From [Clostridium] asparagiforme DSM 15981 (GTDB taxonomy: Bacteria; Bacillota; Clostridia; Lachnospirales; Lachnospiraceae): a DNA stretch of 64,000 nucleotides. Both the position numbers and the translations under genes were made by a program. Numbering within the stretch: position 1 is the stretch's first letter; every line of letters starts with the position of its first letter. Below, piece after piece: positions 49,294 through 57,873 of this stretch. The notes below the pieces were generated by a model that was not told where the DNA came from, ran no database searches, and saw only the letters and a program-made list of their open reading frames with translations. Where the stretch lies: positions 1,178,001 to 1,242,000 of the forward strand of contig CP102272.1 of NCBI GenBank assembly GCA_025149125.1, read 5' to 3'.

Positions 49294-50169
49294 ATGGCAG
49301 ATGAAAACACAACAAAGTCTGGCCTGCAATCGGCTGAACCAACAGACCTCACATCGATCAGGATAAAACTGGAAAAACAAATGGCAGAATACGCCGCCGG
49401 AGACATTTGTCTGGCGTTCTCGGGCGGCGTGGATTCCAGCCTGCTTTTAAAGGCCGCGGTCCAGGCCGCGGAGCATACGGGCAGGCAGGTCTGGGCGGTG
49501 ACCTTTGACAGCCGTCTACACCCTTCCTGCGACCTGGAGATCGCCGGGCGGGTGGCGGCGGAGCTGGGAGGCGTTCACCGCGTAATCACGGTGGACGAGC
49601 TGGAACAGGAGGAGATTCGCAACAACCCGGTGGACCGGTGTTACCTCTGCAAGCGGCACCTGTTTTCCACGCTGAAAGCCTTCGCCAGAGAGCGGGGCAT
49701 AAAACGCATTCTGGACGGCACCAATGAGGACGACCTGCATGTTTACCGTCCGGGCATCCGGGCGCTGCGGGAGTTAGGCATCACAAGCCCACTGGCGGAC
49801 CTGCACATCACCAAGGCCCAGGTCAAGGAGCTGGCCGCCTGGTACGGCATTTCCGTGGCCTCCCGCCCGTCCACCCCCTGCATGGCCACCCGGATTCCAT
49901 ACAACACGCCCATTGACTACGACATGCTCCGCCGGATCGGCGAGGGGGAAGCTTATCTGAGAACCCTTGTGGGCGGAAATGTGCGGCTCCGGCTTCACGG
50001 GGACATCGCCCGCATTGAGGTGGATTTTGCTGCCATGGAACAGATATTGGGGGTGAAAGAGCAGGCAGCGGCGCGCCTGAAAGAGCTGGGATTTTGCTAT
50101 ATCACTCTGGATTTGGAGGGATTCCGGTCGGGGAGTATGGATATTGGGATTAAAATGGAAGCAACTTAA
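49294..50169 (+). CDS. larE: Nickel-pincer cofactor sulfur transferase LarE
   Basis: A 291-residue PP-loop ATPase that adenylates the pincer precursor and gives up sulfur to it. The PP-loop is AFSGGVDSSLLLKAA near residue 43. RCYLCKRHLF is the family cysteine pair, and Cys196 in STPCMATRIPY corresponds to the sacrificial cysteine of the Lactiplantibacillus enzyme, so this is the sacrificial-sulfur form rather than the cluster-bound form. It follows larC by 74 bases and ends the nik-lar operon. Confidence 0.94.
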   Translation: MADENTTKSGLQSAEPTDLTSIRIKLEKQMAEYAAGDICLAFSGGVDSSLLLKAAVQAAEHTGRQVWAVTFDSRLHPSCDLEIAGRVAAELGGVHRVITVDELEQEEIRNNPVDRCYLCKRHLFSTLKAFARERGIKRILDGTNEDDLHVYRPGIRALRELGITSPLADLHITKAQVKELAAWYGISVASRPSTPCMATRIPYNTPIDYDMLRRIGEGEAYLRTLVGGNVRLRLHGDIARIEVDFAAMEQILGVKEQAAARLKELGFCYITLDLEGFRSGSMDIGIKMEAT

Positions 50170-50514
50170 GTGATCGCAATTTAAATGACCGCGTCTTTCA
50201 TTGCATGCGTCCTACTTCTATGATAGAATCACTATATATAAATAAACAGAAGTCAGAGGATCGTTTGATGGTTTCCTTCAAGTTATCTTTCCAGCCGGTT
50301 ACGGCTTTCGCATAAGCTGGAAAAGCGCATGGCTCCTGGGTTAAAAAACTCAGCTATATACAAATTAATTGATTTGCCGCCTCAATGATAGAGACCTTAG
50401 CTCTGACATTGCAAAAATTGACTTTTATGGGGGTTGGTTTTGACGATTGATATACTTCCTTTGGTGAATAAGGCGCAGGACGAAAAATGTATTTATGGAA
50501 GAGGAAAATAAGAA
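50170..50514. other. AT-rich intergenic region with hairpin and repeat fragment
   Basis: About 345 bases without a gene. TTTCCAGC (50288-50295) and GCTGGAAA (50316-50323) form an 8-bp stem without a T run. ATAAGGCGCAG at 50468-50478 is part of a repeat found again at 51832-51842. Composition drops toward AT from here on. Confidence 0.6.
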
Positions 50515-50922
50515 ATGAATTCTGTGGAAAACACAAATAAGGACTACTTTGAATGTTTTTCCTTTGGCGACAGCCCTGAAATGGCAGATGAACTTTTGGC
50601 GTTGGTACTTTCCGGAAAGAAAAACGCAACGGTTTCGGTTTTCTTGGAGGGCGAGCAGACGCCAAACATCGGTGATTTATCACTGGTTCTCGACGGGCAA
50701 GACAATCCGGCCTGTGTGATAAAGACGGTGCATCTTGAAACCGTCAAGTTTTGTGACCTAACTTGGGATATGGTAAAACTTGAGGGTGAGGACGATAACT
50801 TTGAGCAATGGAAGTCAGGTAATATCTGCTATTGGACACGAGACGCTGCCAAGCGCGGTTATACTTTTACTGATGAAACACTTATCACCTTTGAACGCTT
50901 TGAGGTTGTCGAGGTGCTATAA
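50515..50922 (+). CDS. ASCH-domain protein
   Basis: A 135-residue ASCH-fold protein (PUA-like). The pattern ELLALVLSGKKNATVSVFLEGEQTPNIGDLSLVLDG and KTVHLETVKFCDLTWDMVKLEG, then CYWTRDAAKRG, is standard for the family, which includes nucleic-acid-binding proteins and small amidohydrolases acting on modified cytidines. Lower GC than the operons to the left. It lies between copies of a hairpin repeat, 37 bases after one and 30 bases before the next. Confidence 0.88.
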   Translation: MNSVENTNKDYFECFSFGDSPEMADELLALVLSGKKNATVSVFLEGEQTPNIGDLSLVLDGQDNPACVIKTVHLETVKFCDLTWDMVKLEGEDDNFEQWKSGNICYWTRDAAKRGYTFTDETLITFERFEVVEVL

Positions 50923-50952
50923 TGAACGGGGCTATTGCACATTTTCCAAGTT

Positions 50953-50966
50953 ACGCCTTAGGCGGA
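50953..50966. repeat. Partial hairpin repeat after the ASCH gene
   Basis: ACGCCTTAGGCGGA, identical to 51819-51832, lies 30 bases after the ASCH stop codon. It is the left half of the larger hairpin at 51799-51875. Confidence 0.75.
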
Positions 50967-51008
50967 AAAGGAGTATCAACAAATTGAAGTTTGTGATGGG
51001 GGAGTGTT

Positions 51009-51476
51009 GTGAATAAAAAAATCATCATTTTTTTAATTGGTATTATTTGTACGGTCGGCTTGATGGCGTGTCAAAAAACCAATATGAATCAGTCAAATAT
51101 ATCAGATACTGAGGAAACATATAAAACGGTTCTTGAGATGGAAATGAATGCAAATTACAGTAGTTCAGACCCGTTTGAGAATGGACGGCTATTTTGTGTG
51201 TCTAAGGATATAGAAATTTTAGATGCAGAGGTTTATTTTCAGATGGATGGCGATAGTGGTATCGTGGAAATAAAAGACAGAAATTCAGACGAAGTTTTAT
51301 GGAGTAATACATGGAATGAAAAGGTCAGTGGTGATACCGTTACAGTTTCACTCAATAATTTACAAAAAGAGAAAGAGTACGTTGTGCGGTTTACTGGAAC
51401 AAAAATAAATCATGCTGTTGTAAAAGTTTCGTTTGAAAGTGAATTGGTTCAAGAGAAATCAAGACCTTCAAAATAA
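51009..51476 (+). CDS. Small lipoprotein of unknown function
   Basis: A 155-residue lipoprotein: start VNKKIIIFLIGIICTVGLMAC with the lipidated Cys near residue 21, then a polar linker and a beta-rich domain (LFCVSKDIEILDAEVYFQMDG, KEYVVRFTGTKINHAVVKVSF). Initiation is at GTG 51009 with a GGGGGAG site. The gene is AT-rich. The fold may be a small immunoglobulin-like or DUF domain; I do not recognise it. Flanked by the same repeat fragments as the ASCH gene. Confidence 0.72.
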   Translation: MNKKIIIFLIGIICTVGLMACQKTNMNQSNISDTEETYKTVLEMEMNANYSSSDPFENGRLFCVSKDIEILDAEVYFQMDGDSGIVEIKDRNSDEVLWSNTWNEKVSGDTVTVSLNNLQKEKEYVVRFTGTKINHAVVKVSFESELVQEKSRPSK

Positions 51477-51515
51477 ATTTCCATTTATCGACCTGTTTGA
51501 GCGTGCCTGATTGGT

Positions 51516-51526
51516 ATAAGGCGTAC
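51516..51526. repeat. Partial hairpin repeat after the lipoprotein gene
   Basis: ATAAGGCGTAC at 51516-51526 matches the right half of the repeat (ATAAGGCGCAG) with two changes and lies 40 bases after the lipoprotein stop. Confidence 0.5.
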
Positions 51527-51798
51527 TTCCTCTTCAGACGTTCTTAATAGTGACAAGCTGGGCAAAGTTTTTATCTATAAAGGCAGTAAAAAATAGTAAA
51601 TATTCGGCGGCTATAAAATGTTTTTCCAGCCGGAAAGGCCTATGAAATCAGTAGTTTTGCTAAGTGAGAAGCCGTCCTGCAATGGATAAAATGGTACCCG
51701 AATGGTGCCCAGGCGAACAAACAAGGTTATGAACAGCAGCATGAAGTATTGAAACGAAATGAGCTGTTTGCATTTCCGTGCGCTCATATTAAAATGAA
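51527..51798. other. Gene-free AT-rich stretch
   Basis: About 270 bases with no supportable reading frame and no clear promoter. It separates the lipoprotein gene from the full-length hairpin repeat, and may be the remains of a decayed gene. Confidence 0.5.
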
Positions 51799-51875
51799 AA
51801 AACTAGTTAGGGATTTGTACGCCTTAGGCGGATAAGGCGCAGATCGACAAATCGGAATTTCCACTCGCTAGTTTT
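51799..51875. repeat. Full-length hairpin-forming repeat
   Basis: A 77-base element with nested inverted arms: AAAACTAG (51799-51806) with CTAGTTTT (51868-51875), ATTTGT (51813-51818) with ACAAAT (51847-51852), and CGCCTTA (51820-51826) with TAAGGCG (51833-51839). Its central halves recur at 50468, 50953 and 51516. It looks like a mobile or recombination hairpin rather than a terminator. Confidence 0.75.
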
Positions 51876-52126
51876 CTAAGGTTTCGCGGCGTGTTATAGC
51901 TTACCGCAAAAAGGGGCGGAAAGCCGCATGGACACAAGGATTTATGCGAGTGACCTCATTGTTCGCTGTTACCAGATTTTGTAGCTTCCCATGTGCTTCA
52001 CGGGAGCTGGCAAGGGAAAAATCAAGGGAAAACCCGTAAAAGGACGTAGCAAAATGGGACTGTGTGATGTGTAGCAGATTCCCCCTCCATCCCCTCGGTT
52101 GACAGCGAACAGCAGAATCAAACGCA
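51876..52126. other. Intergenic boundary region before the conjugative element
   Basis: About 250 bases without a gene. Composition rises back to GC-rich near 52080. This is where the left edge of the conjugative element must lie, but I see no repeat that marks it. Confidence 0.5.
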
Positions 52127-52154
52127 ACGGGCATCGGTGAGCGATGCCCGTTTT
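52127..52154 (+). terminator. Rho-independent terminator
   Basis: Perfect stem ACGGGCATCG (52127-52136) with CGATGCCCGT (52142-52151), 5-base loop, T residues following. It isolates the conjugative element from upstream transcription. Confidence 0.82.
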
Positions 52155-52184
52155 CCATCTCCGAAAAAGTTAATAGACACCACC

Positions 52185-52215
52185 AGAGGACGTTCATGTT
52201 GAGCGTCCTCTTTTC
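52185..52215 (+). terminator. Second terminator or attenuator just before the ParB-like gene
   Basis: AGAGGACG (52185-52192) with CGTCCTCT (52204-52211) followed by TTTCATTT, only about 25 bases before the ParB-like start. A terminator this close to a start codon suggests attenuation, or use by transcripts from the left. Confidence 0.65.
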
Positions 52216-52235
52216 ATTTCAGGGAGGTGTAGGAA

Positions 52236-53195
52236 ATGAGCGATACAACAACGGCCACCCCCAAAAAGAGGGGGAGGAAACCGGCGCAGGATAAGCCCTC
52301 CGCGCCGGAGCGGGAGGAACGTGTTGTCTGGCTCCCGCTGGGGGAGCTGCACCCGTTCAAGGGCTACCCCGCGTTGCGGGGCATCATGCCGGGGAATCAG
52401 CCGTACCATGTGCGGGACGACGACCCTTCCATGCTCCAGATCACCGCGACGGTGAAGGAACGGGGTGTCCGTCAGCCCGGACTGGCGAGGCCCGACCCGG
52501 AGGGCGGATATGAGATTATCGCCGGAGAACGCCGCCACCGGGCCAGCGAGCTGGCTGGCCTGAAAGATATGCCGGTCATCATTCGGGAAATGAGCGACGA
52601 GGAAGCGGTCACTGAGTTGGTGGACAGCAATATCCAGCGGGAGGACGTGCTGCCGAGTGAGCGGGCCTGGGCGTATCGGATGCGGTTGGAGGTCGAAAAA
52701 AGACAAGCCGGGAGGCCGCAAAAAAATTCGCCGCAAAATGCGGCTAATTTCCGCAGCGACGATGAAATCGGGAAATCCCTTGGCATTAGCGGGGATACCC
52801 TGCGCCGGTATGTCTCTCTAACGGAGCTTCTGCCGGAGCTGCTGCAAATGGTCGATGACGGAAAAATCGGCCTCTCCCCGGCGTATCAGTTGGCGGCGCT
52901 GCCGAAGGACGAGCAGGCGCTGGTGCTGGACGCGATGGCGTATTCACAGAACACCCCCTCCGTGTCCCAGGCCCAGCGGCTGAAGAAAGCCAGCCAGGAG
53001 GGGACGCTGACCCCGGAGGCCGCGCGCGCCGTCATGTCGGAGGAAAAGGGGGCGGAGACGGACAAGGTGACGTTCTCCACGGATAAGCTCCGCAAGTATT
53101 TCCCCAAGAGCTATACCCCGCAGCGGATGGAGCAAACCATCATCAAGCTGCTGGAGGCGTGGATGAAAAAGCGCCAGCGCGGCCAGGAGCGTTAA
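52236..53195 (+). CDS. ParB/RepB/Spo0J-family partition protein
   Basis: A 319-residue ParB-like protein. The N terminus is basic and disordered (PKKRGRKPAQDKPSAPE), then the CTPase/nuclease-like core with GGYEIIAGERRHRASELAGL (the ParB box), DSNIQREDVLPSERAWAYRM and the helix-turn-helix around IGKSLGISGDTLRRYVSLTELLPE. Such proteins maintain or segregate circular intermediates of conjugative elements. No ParA gene is adjacent in this window. It is the first gene of the element. Confidence 0.92.
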   Translation: MSDTTTATPKKRGRKPAQDKPSAPEREERVVWLPLGELHPFKGYPALRGIMPGNQPYHVRDDDPSMLQITATVKERGVRQPGLARPDPEGGYEIIAGERRHRASELAGLKDMPVIIREMSDEEAVTELVDSNIQREDVLPSERAWAYRMRLEVEKRQAGRPQKNSPQNAANFRSDDEIGKSLGISGDTLRRYVSLTELLPELLQMVDDGKIGLSPAYQLAALPKDEQALVLDAMAYSQNTPSVSQAQRLKKASQEGTLTPEAARAVMSEEKGAETDKVTFSTDKLRKYFPKSYTPQRMEQTIIKLLEAWMKKRQRGQER

Positions 53196-53277
53196 AATCA
53201 AATATCAAAACGGACGGGCCAGACAGGGATTTTACTCTTTGTCCGGCTGTTTTCATGTCCGGGGACAGGAGGAAATC

Positions 53278-53883
53278 ATGTATATCAATACATTCAGATA
53301 CACGCCGGAGGACGTGGACTGCAAGCTCTGCACGGAGTATCGGAAAAAGACGGGGTGCGCCGCCTGCACCTGCCCGTGGCTGGCCGAGCGCATTGAGGCC
53401 GGAGTGATCGGCTACCGGGAGGCCGTCATGGAGACGTTCAGCGGCTGCTCCGCCCTGCTGCCGCGCCTGCATCTGCTGGTGCGGCTCTTTCCGGGGGCGC
53501 TGCGGGACGAGGCGCACACGCGCCGCATGGAGGGGATGCAGGCCCGCCTTGGCTACCGCCGCCACCGGGACACCCCGGCCTTCCACGCGGCGCTGTACCT
53601 GCTCACCGCCGACGAGGACATCCTCGCCCGCGCCGCCAACTGCTTCTGCAAGCACGGCATGGAGTTCGGCTACGCCCGTCTGCGGGGCGTCTCTCCCCAC
53701 GGGTACACCCTGTTCATGGCGGCGAAAAGCATCTGCACCGGCGCGCCGGGGATCGGCCTCAATGACCTCGCGGACATGGAGGTGGTAGACCCGGAGGCGC
53801 TGCGCCTCGTGGTCAACGCCGTCCTCATCGCCCGGTACGGCCCCGCCGCCCTGGGCCTCCGGGAGAGGGGGCGCACCGCATGA
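53278..53883 (+). CDS. Conserved conjugative-element protein with cysteine-rich N terminus
   Basis: A 201-residue protein common in Clostridia conjugative elements, function unknown. The first 40 residues carry CKLCTEYRKKTGCAACTCPWL, a cysteine cluster that likely binds zinc. The rest is helical (GVIGYREAVMETFSGCSALLPRL). ATG 53278 follows AGGAGGAA. It overlaps the next gene by four bases. Confidence 0.7.
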   Translation: MYINTFRYTPEDVDCKLCTEYRKKTGCAACTCPWLAERIEAGVIGYREAVMETFSGCSALLPRLHLLVRLFPGALRDEAHTRRMEGMQARLGYRRHRDTPAFHAALYLLTADEDILARAANCFCKHGMEFGYARLRGVSPHGYTLFMAAKSICTGAPGIGLNDLADMEVVDPEALRLVVNAVLIARYGPAALGLRERGRTA

Positions 53884-54161
53884 ACCGCATCCCTGACAGG
53901 CCGGGTATCAAGGGGCATGGCCTCATGGCCGTGGAACGCTTCGCGGACGATACCCTCCACATGGCCGAGTTCGATGTGCTCTCCCGGAAATCCACCCTAG
54001 GCGGCAGGGGCGATACTGTGCGGCTGTTCCTCTCCGACGAGGGGTACGCCCAAGTTTTGGCCGCCCAGCGGCGGGGAGAGATCAGGATTTGCCGCCACTC
54101 CCGTGTCATCGAGGGCCACATCCTGCCCGAAAAGCCGAAAAAGCGGCGGCGCGGGAGGTAG
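53880..54161 (+). CDS. Small conserved conjugative-element protein
   Basis: A 93-residue basic protein beginning MNRIPDRPGIKGHG and ending KPKKRRRGR. The middle (FADDTLHMAEFDVLSRKS, VRLFLSDEGYAQVLAAQRRGEIRI) looks like a small beta-alpha fold. Function unknown. The ATG overlaps the stop of the preceding gene; it precedes the DUF6017-type gene. Confidence 0.65.
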   Translation: MNRIPDRPGIKGHGLMAVERFADDTLHMAEFDVLSRKSTLGGRGDTVRLFLSDEGYAQVLAAQRRGEIRICRHSRVIEGHILPEKPKKRRRGR

Positions 54162-54166
54162 CGGCT

Positions 54167-55060
54167 ATGGCGGTCTTTCGAGTAGAACGGACGCGGGACT
54201 ACACCGTAATGAGCAACCACCACCTCAAGGACACCGGCCTGACGCTGAAATCCAAGGGCCTGCTGTCCATGATGCTCTCCCTGCCCGACGAGTGGAACTA
54301 CACCACGCGGGGCCTCGCCGCCATCTGCAAGGAGGGCGTGGACGCCATCGGCGCGGCGCTCCGGGAGCTGGAACAGGCCGGGTACATCGAGAGGCACCAG
54401 CTTCGCGGCGCGGGCGGGCGCATTACCGACACCGAGTACATCATCTACGAGCAGCCCCGCCCCAGGCCGGACACACCGGCCCCGGAGGGTGCGCCGCATA
54501 CACCTCCACCGGGTACGGCTTCACCAGATACGGAAAATCCGTATCTGGACAGGCCGGATATGGAAGCGCCACATCTGGAAAACCCCGCGCAATTAAATAC
54601 TAAGAAATCAAATACTCAAAAATCAATTACTTATCCATCAAGCACTCATTCATTCGTTCCTTCCCCGCCTGCGGCGGAGGGAAGAACGGAAGGAAAGAAT
54701 GACATCCTTGCGGAGAGAGAAAAAATCAGGGAGCAGATCGAGTACGAGTACGTCTGCACCCCGTACAACCGGGAGCAGGTGGACGAGTTCGTGGAGCTGA
54801 TGCTGGAGGTGGCCCTGTCCCGCAGCCCGACCATGAAGATCGGGCGGGACGCCGAGTACCCCACCGCCTTTGTGCAGGAGCGGTTTTCCCAGCTCACGTC
54901 CTCCCACATCGAGAAGGTGCTGGACGGCATCAAGGACAACACCACCCGCGTCTGGAACACCAGGGCCTATCTGCTGGCGGCGCTGTTCAACGCCCCGGCC
55001 ACCACCGACAACCACTACACCATGCTGGTGAATCACGACTTCCATCACGACGGCGGCTGA
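54167..55060 (+). CDS. Helix-turn-helix protein with C-terminal DUF6017-type domain
   Basis: A 297-residue protein. The N-terminal 100 residues form a replication-initiator-like winged helix (DYTVMSNHHLKDTGLTLKSKGLLSMMLSLPDEWNYTTRGLA, then IGAALRELEQAGYIER). A Pro-rich linker follows, then a helical C-terminal domain (EYEYVCTPYNREQVDEFVELMLEVAL, HIEKVLDGIKDNTTRVWNTRAYLLAALFN) found in many conjugative elements. Probably involved in replication or regulation of the element. ATG 54167 has GGGAGGT upstream; the extension to 54089 is not supported. Confidence 0.82.
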   Translation: MAVFRVERTRDYTVMSNHHLKDTGLTLKSKGLLSMMLSLPDEWNYTTRGLAAICKEGVDAIGAALRELEQAGYIERHQLRGAGGRITDTEYIIYEQPRPRPDTPAPEGAPHTPPPGTASPDTENPYLDRPDMEAPHLENPAQLNTKKSNTQKSITYPSSTHSFVPSPPAAEGRTEGKNDILAEREKIREQIEYEYVCTPYNREQVDEFVELMLEVALSRSPTMKIGRDAEYPTAFVQERFSQLTSSHIEKVLDGIKDNTTRVWNTRAYLLAALFNAPATTDNHYTMLVNHDFHHDGG

Positions 55061-55107
55061 ACAGGCCGCCATTTTTCATACCCGGAATCGGGAGAAAGGA
55101 AAAATCC

Positions 55108-55455
55108 ATGAAAAGACTTTTGGCCTATATCACCGCCCCCTGGGGCGAGGACGAGTACGAGAACACCGAGAACGCCGCCAAGTATTGCCGCGCGGTCTAC
55201 GACGCCGGTTTCTCGCCGGTCTGCCCGCTGCTGTTCCTGCCGCTGTTCCTCAAGGACGGCATCCCCCAGGAGCACAAGGACGGCATCGACATGGCCCGCG
55301 ACTACCTCCGGCGCGCTCATGTACTGGTGGTCTGCGGCGACACCGTGGACGAGACGGTGAAGAACGACATCGCCACGGCGGAGCGGCTGCGCATCACCGC
55401 CACCACCCTGGACGGCATCCTCACCGTCAAGGGGCAGGGGCGCGGCGGCAACTGA
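55108..55455 (+). CDS. DUF7768/nucleoside-deoxyribosyltransferase-like small protein
   Basis: A 115-residue protein with the fold pattern of nucleoside 2-deoxyribosyltransferase-like domains: LLAYITAPWGEDEYENTENA, CRAVYDAGFSPVCPLLFLP, then HVLVVCGDTVDETVKNDI. These occur frequently in conjugative elements, function unsettled. Good GAAAGG site before ATG 55108. Confidence 0.75.
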   Translation: MKRLLAYITAPWGEDEYENTENAAKYCRAVYDAGFSPVCPLLFLPLFLKDGIPQEHKDGIDMARDYLRRAHVLVVCGDTVDETVKNDIATAERLRITATTLDGILTVKGQGRGGN

Positions 55456-55536
55456 GCGCCCGCCGCGCCCGCATCCGGGGGCCTCCCGCCCCGGCCTTTC
55501 CGCCCTGCAATCCCACGGAAAGGAGTGTGATGGCAC

Positions 55537-56016
55537 ATGCAGGAGGATATTGAGCAGCGGACACTGACGCTCATCATCAGCGGGAGCAAGTTCACCGGGC
55601 GGCTGCTGAAAGCCGCCATTTCCAAATATCTGGCCCACCGCAAGGAGAAGAAGCTGCACAAGGGCCGGGAAAGCCCCGATGTCCAGAGCTGCGGCAAGGT
55701 CAGCATGGACGAGCTGAAAAAGCAGTACGGGGATATGCGGGAGCTGGACGTGCATGACAAGAGCCTGCGCAGCTTCGACCGCTGCGCGCGGAAATATCGC
55801 GTCACATACACAGCGTTCACCAACGGCAAGGGCAAGTATCAGGTGTTTTTCAAGGCCCCCAGCGAGGCCAACATGCAGGCGGCGTTTGAGAAGTTCGCTG
55901 GGAAGAAGCTGAAAAAGGCGCAGCGCCCCTCGGTGCTGGCAAAGCTGGAGCACTTCAAGGCGCTGGTGAAGAAGCCCATCGTGGACAGGGCGAAGCGGAA
56001 GGAGATGGAGCTATGA
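55537..56016 (+). CDS. PcfB-family conjugation protein
   Basis: A 159-residue PcfB-like (DUF3801) protein, an accessory of the coupling protein in conjugation. Recognisable parts: LTLIISGSKFTGRLLKAAISKYLAHR, KVSMDELKKQYGDMRELDV, FDRCARKYRVTYT. It overlaps the VirD4-type gene by four bases, the same order as pcfB-pcfC in enterococcal plasmids. Confidence 0.9.
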   Translation: MQEDIEQRTLTLIISGSKFTGRLLKAAISKYLAHRKEKKLHKGRESPDVQSCGKVSMDELKKQYGDMRELDVHDKSLRSFDRCARKYRVTYTAFTNGKGKYQVFFKAPSEANMQAAFEKFAGKKLKKAQRPSVLAKLEHFKALVKKPIVDRAKRKEMEL

Positions 56017-57806
56017 AACAGGTAAACGTCAAGAAGCTCCTTCTCCCCAATCTGCCCTACCTGTTCATCGGGCTGTTCGCCACCAAGCTGGGCGAGGCGT
56101 GGCGGCTGACGCCGGGGCCCGACTTCTCCGCCAAGGTGCTGCACCTGATGGACGGCTTCGCCGCCGCGTTCCAGTCTTTCGCCCCCAGCTTCCACCCCAT
56201 CGACCTGTGCGTGGGCGTCGCCTGCGCCGTGGCCCTGCGGCTGGCGGTCTACATCAAGGGGAAAAACGCCAAGAAATACCGCAAGAACATGGAGTACGGC
56301 TCGGCGCGATTCGGAACACCGGAGGACATCAAGCCCTACATCGACCCTGTGCCGGAGAACAACATCATCCTGACGCAGACGGAGCGGCTTACCATGAACA
56401 GCCGCCCGAAAGACCCCAAGACGGCCCGAAACAAGAACGTCCTGGTGGTGGGTGGAAGCGGCAGCGGCAAGACCCGCTTTTTTATCAAGCCCAACCTCAT
56501 GCAGTGTACGTCAAAAACCTACCCTGTCAGTTTCGTCGTCACCGATCCAAAAGGCAGCCTCGTCTGCGAGGTCGGGAAGCTGCTGCGGCGCAAGGGCTAC
56601 CGCATCAAAATTCTGAACACCATCAACTTCAAGAAGTCCATGCACTACAACCCCTTCGCCTATATCCACTCGGAGAAGGATGTGCTTAAACTGGTGACGA
56701 CGCTCGTCGCCAACACCAAGGGCGAGGGCAAGGCCGGGGACGATTTTTGGGTGAAGGCGGAGACGCTGCTCTACACGGCGCTCATCGGGTACATACACTT
56801 CGAGGCCCCGGAGGAGGAGCAAAACTTCTCCACCCTGCTGGAGTTCATCAACGCGATGGAGGTTCGGGAGGACGACGAGGAATTTGAGAACACCGTCGAT
56901 CTGATGTTCAAAGAGCTGCGGGAGCGCAACCCGGATCACTTCGCCGTGCGCCAATACCTCAAGTTCAAGCTGGCGGCGGGCAAGACCTCAAAATCCATTT
57001 TAGTGAGCTGCGGCGCGCGCCTCGCCCCCTTCGACATCCAGGAGCTGCGGGAACTGACGGCCTACGACGAGATGGAGCTGGACACCCTGGGGGATCGCCG
57101 CACGGCGCTGTTCCTCATCATGTCGGATACCGATGATACGTTCAACTTTTTAATCAGCATGGCCTATACCCAGCTTTTCAATCTGCTGTGTGAGAAAGCG
57201 GACGATGTGTACGGAGGCCGCCTGCCGGTGCATGTGCGCTGCCTCATTGACGAGTGCGCCAACATCGGCCAGATTCCCAAGCTGGAAAAGCTCATGGCGA
57301 CCATCCGCAGCCGGGAAATCTCGGCCTGCCTCGTCCTCCAGGCGCAGAGCCAGCTCAAGGCGATTTACAAGGACAACGCCGACACCATCATCGGCAACTG
57401 CGACTGCTCCATTTTTCTCGGCGGCAAGGAGCCGACTACCCTCAAGGAGCTGTCCGCCGCTTTGGGTAAGGAAACCATTGACACCTACAACACCGGCGAA
57501 AGCCGGGGGCGGGAGACTTCCCACTCGCTGAACTATCAAAAGTTGGGCAAGGAGCTTTTGAGCATCGACGAGCTTGCCGTCCTGGACGGCGGCAAGTGCA
57601 TCCTCCAACTGCGCGGGGTCAGGCCGTTTTTGTCGGACAAGTACGACATCACCCGCCACCCGCTTTACAAATACCTGGCCGACGCGGACAAGCGGAACAC
57701 CTTCAACATAGAGCGTTTCCTGTCCACCCGGCTGAAACCGAAACCCGGCGAGGTCTACGACGCATACGAAGTAGACGTTTCCGAGGAGGACGCCGCCACC
57801 TCATAG
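56013..57806 (+). CDS. VirD4/TraG-type coupling protein
   Basis: A 597-residue type IV coupling protein that links the relaxosome to the transfer channel. Two N-terminal membrane segments (about 10-30 and 60-85), then the ATPase with Walker A VVGGSGSGKTRFF near residue 146, Walker B HVRCLIDECANIG and the TraG motif ISACLVLQAQSQLKAIY. This is the CD1115-type VirD4-like protein of Tn1549-like elements. Confidence 0.95.
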   Translation: MKQVNVKKLLLPNLPYLFIGLFATKLGEAWRLTPGPDFSAKVLHLMDGFAAAFQSFAPSFHPIDLCVGVACAVALRLAVYIKGKNAKKYRKNMEYGSARFGTPEDIKPYIDPVPENNIILTQTERLTMNSRPKDPKTARNKNVLVVGGSGSGKTRFFIKPNLMQCTSKTYPVSFVVTDPKGSLVCEVGKLLRRKGYRIKILNTINFKKSMHYNPFAYIHSEKDVLKLVTTLVANTKGEGKAGDDFWVKAETLLYTALIGYIHFEAPEEEQNFSTLLEFINAMEVREDDEEFENTVDLMFKELRERNPDHFAVRQYLKFKLAAGKTSKSILVSCGARLAPFDIQELRELTAYDEMELDTLGDRRTALFLIMSDTDDTFNFLISMAYTQLFNLLCEKADDVYGGRLPVHVRCLIDECANIGQIPKLEKLMATIRSREISACLVLQAQSQLKAIYKDNADTIIGNCDCSIFLGGKEPTTLKELSAALGKETIDTYNTGESRGRETSHSLNYQKLGKELLSIDELAVLDGGKCILQLRGVRPFLSDKYDITRHPLYKYLADADKRNTFNIERFLSTRLKPKPGEVYDAYEVDVSEEDAATS

Positions 57807-57873
57807 CTGGCGGCAAACCGCGATACGGGAAAGCGTGTCCTTCAAAAATCTTAAACATTTTTGGAGGTACATT

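Noticed and set aside
49294-50169. NAD synthase or asparagine synthase
   Set aside because: The PP-loop is shared, but the RCYLCK and STPCMATR segments and position after larC indicate LarE.
51799-51875. Integron attC site
   Set aside because: It has nested arms like attC, but the required RYYYAAC and GTTRRRY core sites are absent and no integrase is visible.
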